From Clusia tigrina (Eukaryota > Arthropoda > Insecta > Diptera > Clusiidae): a stretch of DNA of 64,000 nucleotides. The notes under the pieces are model-generated. The model saw nothing but the letters and a program-made list of their open reading frames with translations, ran no database searches and was not told where the DNA came from. Below are positions 1 to 11,309 of this stretch, piece after piece (positions within the stretch are counted from its first letter, which is position 1; each line of letters opens with the position of its first letter). The stretch lies in assembly GCA_920105625.2 (NCBI GenBank), contig CAKKTE020000077.1:2337723-2401722 (forward strand). The letters are read 5' to 3'. Made by a program: the position numbers and the translations under genes.

Positions 1-757
1 TATCTATTATTACCAAAAACTTTTTTTATCTTATACGGGCCCTTAAACTTTGGAACTATTTTCTTCGATACTCCTGGAGTGCTAATAACATTTTTTACCA
101 TAACGTAATCTCCTAAATTGTAAATTTTTCCTTCTTTGCGATTTCCATCTACAATATTTTTATTGTAATCTTGCGATTTTGTTTGCTTTACAACTGCTTT
201 TGATCTTAAGTTATATACATCCCTTGTATCCCTATTTTCTACATTTTCACTTAAACTTTCACTTAAGAAGTCGATGACTTTTCCTCTTTGCCTTACGCCA
301 AATAAAAGCTCGCTAGGTGATGTTCCTATACTACGCTGAACAGTATTATTCATTGAAAACTCAATGTCCGGTAGTATACCATCTAAACTTGTTTTATTAC
401 CACTGGCTGACTTTGCTATCATTTGAGCAAGACTTCTGTTAATTCGTTCCACCTGTCCATTGGCTTGAGGGGACGCTGTTGCTATTTTAATGTGTCGTAC
501 ATTATGTGTCTCGAGAAATGTTGTAAAATCTTTTGACGTAAAACTGCTGCCCCTGTCGGAAATTATAATTTTTGGACGACTATAAGTGTTAAAGAAATAC
601 TTAAGTTGGCTTAATACTTCATTCGTATTAGTAGTTTTTACTGCATACAGTTTAACGAATTTCGTAAAAGCATCCACTACTAATAGAACGAATTTTTTTT
701 TTGAGTTTGGTAACAAAACTGGGCCAAAATGATCTATGTGAAGGGTGTCAAAGGGTA
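1..757 (-). CDS. Element A integrase catalytic core and C-terminus (partial)
   Basis: The integrase joins retrotransposon cDNA to target DNA. Translating the complement gives an uninterrupted frame from about 757 to base 1. It carries all three catalytic acids: the D of IDHFGP, the D of ISDRGS and the E of GQVERI, with 35 residues between the last two (DD35E). Near base 40 a GPY motif marks the C-terminal GPY/F module. Relative to the upstream zinc-binding part the frame shifts once near 735-757. The end of the protein lies outside the window. Confidence 0.85.
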
Positions 758-1027
758 GGTCCCTTTTGGTATATTATTCAACAAACCTTCCCGTTTTCCA
801 AATTTAGGTGAAAATGCTATGCATTTTAAACAATTGTCTATATAAATAGAAATTTTTTCTTTCATCTTTGGGAACCAATAGGTCTTGGTTATAGATTCTA
901 AAACTTTATCACGACCAATATGCCCCAAGTCATCATGGTATTTGTGTAATACTTGGTTTTCCATATCCGATGGAACATAAAATTTAACTTTTCCTTTGAC
1001 TTTTCTGTATACTAATCCGTTGTGCAT
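734..1027 (-). pseudogene. Element A integrase zinc-binding (HHCC) domain
   Basis: This reading frame holds an integrase H2C2 zinc-binding domain: the histidines fall in HKYHDDLGH and the cysteines in CLKC, about 30 residues later. It should continue into the catalytic core but a one-base frame difference near 735-757 separates them. Between 1028 and 1103 the link to the RNase H frame is also broken. It is part of one pol gene, not a separate gene. Confidence 0.75.
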
Positions 1028-1103
1028 TTCATAAAATTTGCTCTCAGTGTTCGCATATTTTGCGTAAGGTTTCGTCTCTACTCTGACAAATTGACAAATT
1101 CTG

Positions 1104-2093
1104 CTAAAATGTGTTTTCTTCTAAAATAAAAATATTGGTTGCACGGCTTAGTGCATCTACATGTTGCATTTTGACTCCATTTCTATGCTCTAATGTGTAA
1201 TCATAATCTTGAAGTTTTAATACCCAACGGGCAATACGAGGGTTTATATCTTTCTTGTTGATCGTTAGAGTTAAGGAATTACAATCCGTAATGATTTTAA
1301 ACTTAATTCCCTGTAGGTATATTCTAAACCTTTCAAGAGCATATATAATCGCTAAAGTTTCTAATTCGAAACTATGATACTTCGCTTCACATTGAGTTGT
1401 TCTTTTCGAAAAATAAAAAACTGGGTGAAAAATTCCATCAGATTTTCTTTGCAGTAAAATAGCTCCAAAACCTATTGCACTGGCATCACAGTGTAACTCA
1501 GTCTCATCGCGAGGATCATAAATAGCTAGGATGGGTGCTGCAACTAGTTTGCTTTTGAGCAGTAAAAAACAATCGAGTTCTGTCTTACCGAAAATGAAAT
1601 CTGAGTCTTTCTTTATTAATTTGTATAACGGCTGAGCAATCGTTGAAAAATTTTGAACAAATCTTCTAAAATAAGAGCATAACCCTAGAAAACAATGAAC
1701 GGCTTTGACATTCCCTGGTACTGGAAAATCCAATATTGCGTTTACGCCGTTTTCATCAGGGCGAATCCCGTCTTTAGATACCGTATAGCCTAAGTATTTT
1801 ACTTCAGACTGCAGAAATTTGCATTTATCTAATCTCAATTCAAGATTGTTTCTCACTAATCTTTGTAACACCTCTTTAAGGATCCTAAAATGTTCATCTA
1901 TTGTGCTAGCTGCGATCATAATATCGTCCATATAGATTGTCATACTTCCAGTCTCTATAAGGTCATTAAAAATTCGGGTCACGTATCTCTGAAATGCAGA
2001 CGGTGCATTTTTAAGACCGAAGGGCATCCTAAGGAACTCATACTGCCCAGTTGGTGTTACGAAGGATGTGTACTTAATGGATTCATTGTTCAT
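1104..2093 (-). pseudogene. Element A reverse transcriptase (palm onward) and RNase H
   Basis: The frame begins inside the RT palm, with FVTPTGQYEFLRMPFGLKN followed by the YMDD catalytic motif. It continues through the thumb and connection, and then RNase H (LHCDAS with the first catalytic D, ELETLAIIYAL with the E, and TDCNSL with a further D). It ends with the typical VDALSRA. The preceding RT fingers are out of frame (frame changes near 2100-2215), so the enzyme is interrupted. The closest relative in the window is the pol of element C. Confidence 0.85.
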
Positions 2094-2211
2094 ATGAACA
2101 TGGTAAATGCACTCTTTAAGTCTAGTAGTGTAAAAACACGTTTGTTTGCTAATTTATCTAAAAGGTCGTCGATAAGTGGAAGCGGATAATTGTCCCTACA
2201 GGTAACTTTGT

Positions 2212-3234
2212 TCAAGGTCCGAAATCCACACAGAATCGTAGTTCCCCTGTTTTTTTCTTAACGAGTACAATTGGAGATGCATATTCAGACTCACTAGGCC
2301 TTATTATACTTTTAGCTAACAGATCATCTATAATTTCTCGTAATTTACCCTTTTCAAAATACGACAATCGCCTCGGGGTACAATGGGAGGGCTTTTCGTT
2401 AGAAAGAGATAGTTTCATTTCATAGTTTGTTTCTGACAACTCGGGACGTTTACCATTAACATAAAACTGCTTAAAGATATCAGTCACCATCATTTTGGTT
2501 TCGAAACTTAATTTTGTGTTAACATTTATATCTAATTTATCATCTTCAATTTCCATTAAAAGGAATTTACATTCGTCATTAACAAAAAAATTGGTTTCGC
2601 TTTTACTCTTAGAAATTCCTTCATTTGTAATATCATCGTTTTTTAAAAATTCAAATTTCTTAACTTGGTTTTTATTTTTTAAACTTAACTCGGTTTTAAT
2701 TTTATCATTTTCCAAACAATCGATGTTTTTAAAATAATTTTTATTTTTTAAGCCAAGGTCATCTCTATTTAGTTCTTTTCTTTTTCGTAATTCTAGCTTA
2801 GCTTTCAATATAAAATCTCTACCTAGTACTATGGGGTAAACCATAGTCTCATCCGATACGACAAAAACATCCAGTAAAACATTTTCATTTTCAAAACATA
2901 TATTTAATTCAATTTTCCCATAAAAAATTAATTTGGTTTTATTGATTCCGTAGTAATTAACATCTTTGTTTAATTTTTTTTTTAAAAAATCTGGAACGAA
3001 CATTTGTCGGATGAAGCTAATGGGACTCCCCGTATCTATCAGGCATTCTAATAAAGTTTTATAATTACTACTCAATAAACAAAAACTAATATACATTTTC
3101 CTTAAAAATTCTTCGCCATGTTCGTCTTGCACATTGTGAACCAAGTTCTTCTTCTTGTACTTCGGACATTCAGCAGCGTAGTGCCCAAACTCACCGCATG
3201 CGTGGCATGCACCAACTTCTCTTTTGGTTGGCAT
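2212..3234 (-). pseudogene. Element A zinc knuckle, aspartic protease and RT N-terminus
   Basis: This frame opens with a CCHC knuckle (CHACGEFGHYAAEC). A retropepsin follows with the active site LIDTGSPISFI. After about 150 poorly conserved lysine/asparagine-rich residues comes the start of RT (RPSESEYASPIVLVKKKTG). The frame closes at FCVDF, where element C continues into YRPLNKV, so a one-base indel is likely at about 2212. It overlaps gag by 133 bases in the -1 frame. In C, gag and pol share one frame, so this may be a mutation rather than programmed frameshifting. Confidence 0.8.
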
Positions 3235-4514
3235 TCTGACGCAATGTGTCCCACTGAATTGCAGTTGTAGCAGCGATTTTTCCGCTCAGCAGTGTCATTG
3301 TTTCCTCCTACAGTTGTTGGCTTTGGCAAAGAAACATCTACGAACGCTTCCAACAGCTGATTTTCATGATGAAAACGATGCATCTTCGCCTGTGACCGTA
3401 GCTGCCGATTTGGTATACCTTCGATTATGTATTCTACTAATTCCTCGCTCCCAAAATCGATTTTATTCGCCAGTATGAGTTTGTCGTGAAAGTAGTTTTG
3501 GAAATGTTCACTTGGTAGCCACTTACGTGCTTCAAACTCTCGACGAATGGTTAGTTTGTCGAACAAAAATTTCATCTCAGCGAGTAGGTCAAGAATTGGA
3601 ATTGTTGCGACGTCTGCTCTTGAATGCAGCCACTTAAGAGCTTTTCCTTTTAATTTCGTTGCAATCAACGCACGTAAATTGTTGTCGTCTAAGTTGAAGG
3701 ATTTTTGAGCACTTAGTAGTTGAGATTCCCATAGTTGAAAGTGGTCTACCTCTCCTGAGTATTCCGAAATTAAATCCTTCACCATTGACATTTTATTTAT
3801 AAATGTCTCGTCCGGCGTTTCTTTTGTCGTTTTTACGCACTCATTTGATACAACCGCAACTTTATTATATTTTGATTTCTGCTTTTCATTTGTTGTTTTC
3901 TGGCACTCATTTGACAGTTCATTGTTTTTGTCTGTACATTCGTTTGCTTTTTCATTGTTCTTTTCATATATTTTCCCACACTCTTTTGACTTTTCGTTGC
4001 TGCTGGTTTTCTTCAATCGCTCGTTTGACGTTTCATTTTTTTTAGCTTGTTGCAGACACTCTTTTTCTCTTTCTAGCACTTCTATTTCTCTACGTTGCAA
4101 TTCCATTTCTTTTCTCATCAATTCTATCTCTTTTTGCATCAGGTTGAATTCGTTTGTTTTGTTGTTAGATTTCTGTTCATCTTGATGTGCGTACGTGAGT
4201 TGCGTGACTGCGTTGTCGTTTTCGTCACCGCTTTCGCCGTCGGCGTCTTGCGCACTTTTGCTTTTGTTGCCGGCCGTTTCTTCGGCGTCGCTGTGCTCGC
4301 TTGCTGCTGCATCTGTTTCTTCAGGCGTTAGATTTGAACTTCCAGAAACTGCTTCAGCCGTTGGCCTTGGACACTTTTCGCGTCTTTCGCGTGGAATAGC
4401 TTCCAAGCGTAGTATTAGGGCTGATTTATTCCCGTTTGACTTCTCGCCCAGAACATCTAGCCATGCTTTTAGCTGCGCCAAAGTGTAGCGATTAAGGTCT
4501 TCAGTACCCGGCAT
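3102..4514 (-). CDS. Element A Gag with N-terminal SAP-like domain
   Basis: This is the structural protein of the element's virus-like particle, 470 codons from an ATG at 4514. Residues 8-41 resemble a SAP DNA-binding motif (LKAWLDVLGEKSNGNKSALI). A highly charged region follows, with long K/E/N-rich coiled-coil-like segments around residues 120-220. Then comes a capsid-like region with a GKALKWLHSR segment, and a C-terminal CCHC knuckle (CYNCNSVGHIASEC). The reading frame is intact, although the last 45 residues lie in the overlap with the pol frame and may not be native. Confidence 0.8.
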   Translation of the reverse strand: MPGTEDLNRYTLAQLKAWLDVLGEKSNGNKSALILRLEAIPRERREKCPRPTAEAVSGSSNLTPEETDAAASEHSDAEETAGNKSKSAQDADGESGDENDNAVTQLTYAHQDEQKSNNKTNEFNLMQKEIELMRKEMELQRREIEVLEREKECLQQAKKNETSNERLKKTSSNEKSKECGKIYEKNNEKANECTDKNNELSNECQKTTNEKQKSKYNKVAVVSNECVKTTKETPDETFINKMSMVKDLISEYSGEVDHFQLWESQLLSAQKSFNLDDNNLRALIATKLKGKALKWLHSRADVATIPILDLLAEMKFLFDKLTIRREFEARKWLPSEHFQNYFHDKLILANKIDFGSEELVEYIIEGIPNRQLRSQAKMHRFHHENQLLEAFVDVSLPKPTTVGGNNDTAERKNRCYNCNSVGHIASECQPKEKLVHATHAVSLGTTLLNVRSTRRRTWFTMCKTNMAKNF

Positions 4515-4564
4515 ATCGTTTTGTTCACTTATTGTTTGTCACTTTTTAATTTAATTTAATTTTA

Positions 4565-4582
4565 GCTCAATCCCACTTCTGA
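4565..4582 (-). promoter_or_regulatory. Element A primer-binding site (leucine-tRNA type)
   Basis: On the minus strand TCAGAAGTGGGATT lies two bases downstream of the 5' LTR. The same motif sits at the matching place in element C. It fits the 3' arm of a leucine tRNA, starting a few bases inside the CCA end as described for micropia-like elements. The tRNA assignment is from memory. Confidence 0.65.
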
Positions 4583-4584
4583 AT

Positions 4585-4767
4585 TGTGGTAGGAACAAAA
4601 CAATGTTTAATGTATTTTATTTATTCAATCGCATGTACACGTCTGCACGGTAGAACGCTTAAATTCAACTGTTTGTGCAGTTACTGCCACAGCGATATCT
4701 AACAATATTCACAATAATAAAGGTATGTATATATATAAGTGTAGATTATTACAGCAGTGCTGCCACA
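4585..4767 (-). repeat. Element A 5' LTR
   Basis: On the minus strand the segment runs from TGTGGCAGCACTG to CCTACCACA, with the TG...CA ends expected of an LTR, and abuts the PBS. It is 183 bp, short for the group. The outer boundary is supported because sequence from 4768 matches the B2 spacer. The second LTR is outside the window, so there is no direct LTR comparison. Confidence 0.65.
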
Positions 4768-5304
4768 CTAATTTGTTATGGTAAGCTAAATACATTGTTC
4801 TAAATCAATATATAAGTACATTTCAATTCCCCACACTCTAATTTCCTAAGCGATAAACCGAAAAACCTATATATACTTACATATCACCTGCTGCAGTATG
4901 TAAATATCTGCAAATTCCCAATTTCCCATCGTATGTCTCCATATACTTACTTTTTTAAAATATACGTTCGTACATTCACTCTGTATCTTATACACATATA
5001 TAGACTTACTTCCCCAGCGGTTCCGTTGCCTGGCGTTAACGCTTACGCGTCGAATTTCCGTCCATGAACTGCAGTATGTATGTATGTATATATTTTTAGC
5101 TTAAAAAATATTCTTCTCTATGGTGCCTCATTCTGCTATAATGCCGATCATTACGTCAATTTGATTCGTCCGAGTTGAATTGGCACACTTCTGCTGACAT
5201 TGACTTTGAAAATCGGCGCTGTGTGTGTTATTTGATATACACATGTACGTGTTTACATTGTTATTCTAGTGTTTACTCTTCTAAAACACTGTTAACACAT
5301 GTCT
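4768..5304 (-). other. B1 post-pol spacer, noncoding
   Basis: There is no credible reading frame here. The segment is AT-rich, with TATG/TATA microsatellite tracts. It aligns by eye with the spacers of B2 (about 24740-25280) and B3 (57317-58950). Shared landmarks include a TTTCCTAAGCGATAAACC block and a GTTGCCTGGCGTTAACGC block. It is therefore part of family B, not unique host DNA. Confidence 0.65.
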
Positions 5305-6092
5305 TTAGTTGTGTGGTCTCATGTGGAACAATTTGAATAAATTATTGTGTAGTTTTTTATGCTTGCCCTTAATTGTTACGACTGTTGTAACTGGGCTGCG
5401 GATCTCTGTTACTACATACGGACCTATCCAAACAGGCGAGCAATTGTTTTTCCTAGCCTGATTCTTCATTAGAACTTGGTCACCCACGGGTTTAATACCT
5501 TGTTATATGCTTCCCTGGCTACCCGTTTAGCACAGTCCTGGTTTTCTCTAACCAATTCGTGCGCTCGCTGTAACTGATACTTTTGCACTTTATTGGCGTC
5601 ATCAGCATTGTACACTGGCGCAGATTTGCGCTTCAAATTTGCTGGCATATTGAAATCAAACCCGTGGAGCGTCCTTAATGGAGTTTGCTTCGATTTTACA
5701 CGTTTCTGAGAATAGTTTTGATACAAAATTTGAACCATTGTCGGTTATCAAGACCTTAGGTATGTTGTACCGTGCTTTAATTTCGTCAAAGAATGCCTTG
5801 GCCACTGTACTTGCTTCAGCATCGGGTATAGCCACGCACAACATATACTTTGAGAACTCGTATTGGAACGTCAAAATGTATTTATTTCCCGAAACTGTCT
5901 CAGGTAATACCACTACAATATCCATACGAACTTTATCAAATGGCTGTTTTGGTGTGTCAGTTAAAACCATTGGCATCTTTGTTAGCCTTGAACTCTTATT
6001 GGCCTGACATTTCGGACAACTCTTTATATACTTTTTTATGTCTCGGAGCAGACTTTTCCATCCGTTTACTCTCCTAATTCTGTCATGGGTTT
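5305..6092 (-). pseudogene. B1 integrase, catalytic glutamate deleted
   Basis: The reading frames 5976-5656, 5738-5469 and 5487-5305 are pieces of one integrase. Zinc-binding cysteines (CPKCQ) lie near 6015. The first acid is in MDIVVVLPE and the second in ITDNGSNF. The segment that carries the third acid in B3 (NGSLERSH) is missing: B1 jumps from the second acid to KQTPLRTLHGFDFNMP. The C-terminal module with IGPYVV and HKKLHNNLFKL is present. Frame breaks near 5700 and 5480 also inactivate it. Confidence 0.8.
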
Positions 6093-7035
6093 TCAGAATC
6101 CCTGTTGTCCACCTAGGGGTGAATCATGAAAACCCTTTAACACAGCCTGGATATCATTTTTATCCTCCAGCCATTCCACATTATTGGCTGCCTGTTCATT
6201 GGCATCGAAACCCGCATTGCAAACATCTCTTGTAGCATCAATTTTATCTTTTGGCATTCTCTTGGCCTCCTCCTTATCTGACCGTGCTTTGGCCCTTGTT
6301 TGCACTACTGATACCTTCTGTGCCTGCGGTACTCTGCTGAGTGCGTCCGCATTCAGATTCTTTTTCCCAGGTTTGCATATGATTTCAAAATCATACTCAG
6401 ACAACTTGTGCCTGAACCTGGCTAGCCTAGACGTTTGGTCTTTCAAATTGGCTATACCTCTCAACGGCTGGTGATCAGTGTACATCTTAAATGGGCGACC
6501 TAACACATATGCCCTAAAATTCTTTGTAGCCCACACTATTGCTAGGAAGTCCTTCTCTATTGTGGAGTATCTTTTGTCCATATCGCTAAGCGCCCTGCTT
6601 GCGAACGCTAGTGGCCGGTTACTACCCACTTCCCCTTGTGACAATACTGCCCCTAATGCTTCATTGCTAGCATCAGTGGTCAACAAAAAAGTTTGCTCAA
6701 AGTCGGGGTACGCCAAAATCGGTGGCGAACTAATTATTTCCTTTAGCCTCTCGAATGCTTGCTGACGGCTCTCTGTCCATTCGAACTTTGCTTCTTTTCG
6801 TAGCGACTTATTCCCTGGCAACGCAATTCCTGCTAGTCCTTCTACGAACTTTCTGTAATAGTCCACTAGTCCTAGGAATCCTTGCACTTCCTTTCTATTC
6901 CTCGGAATCGCTAAATTTTTAACGCATTCTACCTTCTGTGGGTCAGGCAGTGCTCCTGCCTCTGAGCAACGATGGCCTAAATAAACCACCTCTCTTCGCA
7001 AAAATTTACATTTCTCCGTCGTGATGATGAAATTT
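6093..7035 (-). pseudogene. B1 RT thumb/connection, RNase H and integrase N-terminus
   Basis: One long frame runs from the RT thumb (FLRREVVYLGHRCSEAGAL) through the connection (FLGLVDYYRKFVEG) and RNase H (LTTDASNEALGAVLSQGE, STIEKDFLAIVWA, YTDHQPL). It then passes NADALSRV to the start of the integrase zinc domain (FHDSPLGG), where the frame is lost. At the RT end it is cut by foreign sequence at about 7036. The RT segment is in frame here, whereas B2 and B3 carry deletions at the same place. Confidence 0.85.
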
Positions 7036-7525
7036 GTCCACTGATAAATTTCACTCACACAAACCTTTCACTTGCTCCAAATTTGAAAAGAAAAGAAGTA
7101 GGCGACAAAAAGCTATAAAGTCGAGCAAATGTGCAGAAAAAGGGGGAGCTGAAATATATTAAAACAGTCCACAATCGGTATTCTAAATAAAAACACCGAA
7201 ACAAATTTAACTCGCAGGATTTTTTTTTGTATTTTCTGTATGCGACCCCTGGAAGCCGCTGAGTTTTTACCTCAGCTCTGAAAAGTTCGTTACAGGACAT
7301 AGTAAAGTTCGTTACATAGGAAATAAAATCAGAAATAACGCAAAGAAAGTATCAAATCGAAGGACTAAATAATATCCAAGAATAATTCAAGGACTTGTTG
7401 TAACTAAAGACTTGCAAGGACCCACAAAGAACTTCAAGGATCCTTGAGGCTTCTGGATATATTTCTGTATACGAAACCTGGCTATCCGGCGAGCTAACCC
7501 CGGCGGAAATTTGAGTCCTTACACC
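7036..7525. mobile_element. Unclassified ~490-bp insertion in B1 RT
   Basis: B1 RT is interrupted between the NTEKC motif and the preceding LQKLRE segment. B2 and B3 are continuous there. The inserted DNA has GAAATTTG at both edges, a possible target duplication. Inside are two related blocks of about 40 bases (TTTCTGTATGCGACCCCTGG and TTTCTGTATACGAAACCTGG) and a doubled AAGTTCGTTACA. No protein motif is visible. A solo LTR or MITE is plausible; the class is not determined. Confidence 0.5.
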
Positions 7526-8145
7526 GTGTTGAATTTCCAATTGTGTTCTCGTAATTTCTGGAGCACCTTGCACAAGCGTTGCGAATGCTGCTGCAAGTTC
7601 TTCCCATAAATTACAATATCATCCAGATACACAAAACAATCTAACACAAACCTGCACATGGTTCATTAGCCGTTGGAAGGTAGTGCTCCTGTTAATCCAA
7701 ACGGCATTCTATTAAACTCATTATGGCCTAAACCGGTGCTAAACGCGGTCTTTTGCTTATCTTGGGTATCCACCAGAACTTGGTGGTAGCCACTCGCTAA
7801 ATCAAGTGTAGAAAAATATCTACTGTGTCCCAAATGATCCAAAATTTCTTCTATCCTTGGTATCGGGAACACTTGCTTGATAGTGGCGTCGTTCAATTTC
7901 CTAAAGTCGACGACCATTCTCCATTTCTTCTGACCCTGAGGACCTCCCTTCTTTGGTACCAAAGTTATTGGTGAGTTCCAATGCGAGATACTCGGTGAAA
8001 TTATGTTATCCTTTAACATTCCTTCTACTTGCCTATTTACCTCATCTTTGTGAGCCTGTGGCAATCTGAACTCTTTCTGGTTAATTGGTGGTTGATCCAC
8101 TCTAGTAGGTATTTCATGCTCGACCCAAAAGATTATCGCGGCCAA
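7526..8145 (-). pseudogene. B1 reverse transcriptase fingers and palm
   Basis: The frame from 8145 reads the gypsy RT start (NQKEFRLPQAHKDEV, ISHWNSPITLVPKKGGPQG), the palm (FSTLDLASGYHQVLV) and the pre-catalytic loop (FNRMPFGLTGA). After a small deletion near 7660, the catalytic YLDDIVIYGK can be read from the complement at about 7600-7640, then LQQHSQRLCKVLQ, up to the foreign insertion. Several frame changes make it non-functional. It is closely related to the B3 RT at 55545-56100. Confidence 0.8.
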
Positions 8146-8480
8146 TTATCCCATCGGCCGGGATACCTTCCCTATCCAATTCCACTGCGTGCACTCTAAA
8201 ACTCATGCCCCTAACTTTACTGTGCCCTATTCTGAGCGACCCCAATGTCCTGATGCACCCTCCAAACGGTCCGTTAAACATTCTTACGTCCACTTGATTA
8301 ATATCCAGCCCTTTCCTTAGAACACTAGATTTTACGAGGCTAGTTTCCGCCCCTGAATCTCCTGAATCTAAGAAAAACAACTAAGGTTTCCACAAACTGC
8401 TTCCTCGCAGGGTATCTCGATGAAGGCATCACCTATCTTGCTCGTAACGAAGCAATATCATTTTGTTCCCAACATGGACG
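8114..8480 (-). pseudogene. B1 aspartic protease remnant
   Basis: The frame encodes a degraded retropepsin matching B2 and B3. The active-site region, VDSGADTSLV in B2 and B3, here reads DSGDSGAETSLV, with the second catalytic-loop aspartate changed to glutamate and a rearranged lead-in. The flap and C-terminal part (GCIRTLGSLRIGHSKVRGM, ADGIIGRDNL) are well kept. The protease-to-RT linker present in B3 (about 300 codons) is missing: the frame runs from GRDNL almost directly into the RT lead-in. Confidence 0.7.
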
Positions 8481-8787
8481 TTGGCGTATCCACTTCCTAA
8501 CTCTTCGTGATATTAGAGAGCCTCTTGCTCCTCCTTCTCCTGGACTGTAGTTTCTACATTACTACTCACACGTACTTCCGGCCTAATTATTACTTCTTTT
8601 CTTTTGGCTTTCCAGTCTACTGGCCTCGACTGGGCCGCTGGAAGTTTTCCTGGTTTCTTTGTTGGATTTGTCTATCCCAACATTCCGCTGCCCGATTTCC
8701 TATTCATCCACATGAGAATCATCTCAACCCCTGTTGTATCCCTGTATTCCGCTGCCCGATGTCCCATTCGTCCACATGAGAAGCATG
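8481..8787 (-). pseudogene. B1 gag-pol junction, degraded
   Basis: This stretch lines up with the B2 region 27960-28260. It includes the end of Gag (CCHC-like CFSCGRMGH motif in B2) and the lysine-rich start of pol. In B1 the block is frameshifted and partly duplicated: two copies of a CATTCCGCTGCCCGAT-containing segment lie about 65 bases apart (near 8680 and 8745). No intact frame remains. Confidence 0.55.
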
Positions 8788-10542
8788 TCAACCCCTGTAT
8801 GTTATTGCCTTTCCTTGGTTCACTTCTGGAATCCCAATTTGGTCGCTGCTGACCACTCCCAGTTTTGAAAGGATTTCTTCCTTTGTTAATTTCTTCCGTT
8901 GAATTAACTCGGGGACTGAAGTTAAGGGTAGCACCTTTGTTGCGGAAATTGGCCCATCTCTTTGTTGCGGAAATTGGCCCATCAATCTACCGATTCCACT
9001 TGTGTTTCGCTGATGTGCTGGTCCTACCTCTGCAGGAGCATCAGTCCAGCAGATTCCACCTGTTGTCGTTCGCTGTTGTATTGCTGCTTCAGCGGAAGAG
9101 ACCGCTTCCACTAACTCTGCCAAACTCCTCGGCGTGAGAGTAAGAGTATAATTAGCTAAGTCCCTATTTATCATACCTGCCTTAAACACAGAAATCATAG
9201 CTTGTTCTACTTGAGCCTTGTATGCTGCAATATATCCTGGAAACTGCCTGTTGGCTTTTGTCTCAGCAGCATTCCCCAGAGACTGGAGCCTTCGTCCCCA
9301 GGCTCTCATTTCCTCCCGTGGTTTCTGAGTTGATTCCTGTATTTCTCGTACAAGACAGTCGTACGACTTTTGTTTTAAATATGTCCGACCTAAAAATGCG
9401 AATAATTCTGCCATGGTGGTGGAGCTATGCACCAGTAAATCAAACGCATCACCTGTGGTTCTTTGCCTAATACACTTTATTAAGTGTTCCCCGTCCGCTT
9501 CCGGAAGACTCTGTTGTGCTAGCTCACAACCTTCTTTGAAGGGCCGTATCTCAGTTCTCAGATCATACAACTCGACTCCTGAGAACATGGGCACCAACTT
9601 CTCCACCGCATGAGCAACTTCCAGAATGCCCATTATACTTCTTTGTGCTTTCTCAATTGCTGGTAAAATCTTAGCTTTATTAATCTCTTGGTGGGTTTCC
9701 AAATTCTCTTCTCCCGGATCTGAGAGATCCTGGACCAGTGTCGGATTCAAACTGATTAGTCTTCGACCATTTGCTCGTGCAGGTGAAATACTATCCACTG
9801 TATCGAGACTTTGCTGCACTGTTATTGCTTCTGGCTCTTTTGGCGGATATTCCTGATGTTTATTATTTATCGGACTTCCCGGAGAAAATGGCTTGACACC
9901 GATTTCAGATGCGCCAAACAAAAATTCCACTTGCTTTTCTTCACTGAAAACTACTCTTGGCTTTACCATGCGGCTTATCCCTTCTGGTGTTAAATATTCG
10001 GGCCAGCGAACTTCCGGAGGCAATGTCAATACTGTGTGTGTAAATCCAGCCGATGCTGATTTTGATCTCTCCTTTTTCGGTGAGGCTCTATAGGTCGCCC
10101 GTCCTCTTTTTAATTCTGCACACTCCTTTTCCAACTGCTCGAATACCCTCTCGGTGAAAAGACTAACCTCCGTTCTTACTGCTCTTAACTCGTCCTGTGC
10201 ATCTTCTTTTCTATTTGACTTAGACCCACTCGGTGCCTCAATAATTGCCAATTCCGACTCGAATACTTTAAGCCACGCTGACACTAAATTTTCCACATAT
10301 CCATGAAAACCCGTCGCAAAGTACTCGTCGTCCCTACAGACCTCCTTGTGCGGCAGCAATTTTGCGTGGTTGCTGTTAAATTTTTCCACCAAACCTCGCA
10401 ACTCAGTGATGCGTCTGTGATAGGACTTCACGTTTTTGACATCCTTCCGGTCCTTCCTGAAGTTTGAAATCAACCCCTGGATCTCTTTACCCACCACTTC
10501 CTGGAATTTCAGCAACTCCTTCACTTCCTTCGATAGTCCCAT
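8788..10542 (-). pseudogene. B1 Gag, internal deletion and frameshifted C-terminus
   Basis: The frame has 584 codons from an ATG at 10542. The N-terminal third is charged and helical. A capsid-like region follows, recognised by identity to B2 and B3 (VRWPEYLTPEGISRMVKP, HAVEKLVPMFSGVELYDL, LTLTPRSLAELVEA). Compared with B2, about 90 residues of the predicted coiled coil are missing between FEQLE and KECAELKRG. The zinc-knuckle region is deleted, and the last 50 or so codons are read out of frame. Confidence 0.75.
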
Positions 10543-11309
10543 TGATTATGCCTAATCCAATAAATGTCCCGTTGAACAACCCAATCTCAAGGAAAAATCT
10601 CCATTTGTTCATCCCAAATGCCAGAATAGATGGCGTATCCCATTTACAAATAAAACCCAATAATTGTTAAAATTTGCTATCAACTTATCCCAATATTTCA
10701 TTCCATTCAATTTATTAAAAAAAAAACATTCCACCGTAAATTCTATCTTTATATATATTCTTTCTTTACTTATTTTCCATCACAAGTTCCATATCAGCTG
10801 TCTATCGGCGTCCATTAAGTCCTTCCATCAATGCAAATTGGTCCTTGACTTCCTCACAGATACTCTTTGATTTCCTTAAAGATGGTGATTTAATATTTAA
10901 AAAAAAAATCCATAGAAAATGCTATATATTCGCAAAAACCGAAATTAGATTTACAGGCAAAAACGTCTTGATTTATTCCCGGAAATTTGAATCCATATTC
11001 AAAAATAAACCCTTTACGTATGCGCCACGTAATAATCACATTTAAATTTTTTCTCCAACATTGTTACGCAAATCGTAGTTTCCGAACTACAAAAACTTTG
11101 ATGCAACAAACGTGTTGTCTGAACCTCTTGAAGTATCATTGCCTAATAATCTAAGCTTACAATGTCAAATAATTAAAATAATTTAACAAACAATATAAAT
11201 GTCCCTATCGACAAACAAACTCGATTCCCCTACAAAAAAAAAATCCTCACAGCTAGGACGACATACATGACTTTGAAATGAAACACTTCATCACTTTCAG
11301 ATTCAAAAT
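10543..11309 (-). other. B1 5' leader, noncoding
   Basis: No convincing gene. The sequence aligns with the B2 leader (30366-31424), for example the shared stretch TTCCCGGAAATTTGAATCC and the ACACGTGTTG-like palindrome near 11110. The PBS and the LTR end next to it are deleted around 11250-11290. Confidence 0.6.

Larger units (their letters stand above)
1..4767 (-). mobile_element. Element A: Ty3/gypsy LTR retrotransposon, micropia/mdg3-like, 3' end outside window
   Basis: On the minus strand the order is 5' LTR, PBS, gag, protease, RT, RNase H and integrase, which is Ty3/gypsy order. The integrase still reads open at base 1, so the 3' LTR lies outside the window. Residues and PBS match element C, the same general type. 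Sequence just beyond the LTR (from 4768) matches the B2 post-pol spacer near 24740, so A is nested in B1. A has about three to four frame changes and is probably non-functional, but it is less decayed than B1. Confidence 0.85.

Noticed and set aside
3803..4488. Plus-strand ORFs rich in Phe, Ser and Leu opposite element A gag
   Set aside because: They are antisense shadows of a Lys/Glu-rich gag sequence. The minus-strand frame has SAP-like and CCHC motifs and explains the region.
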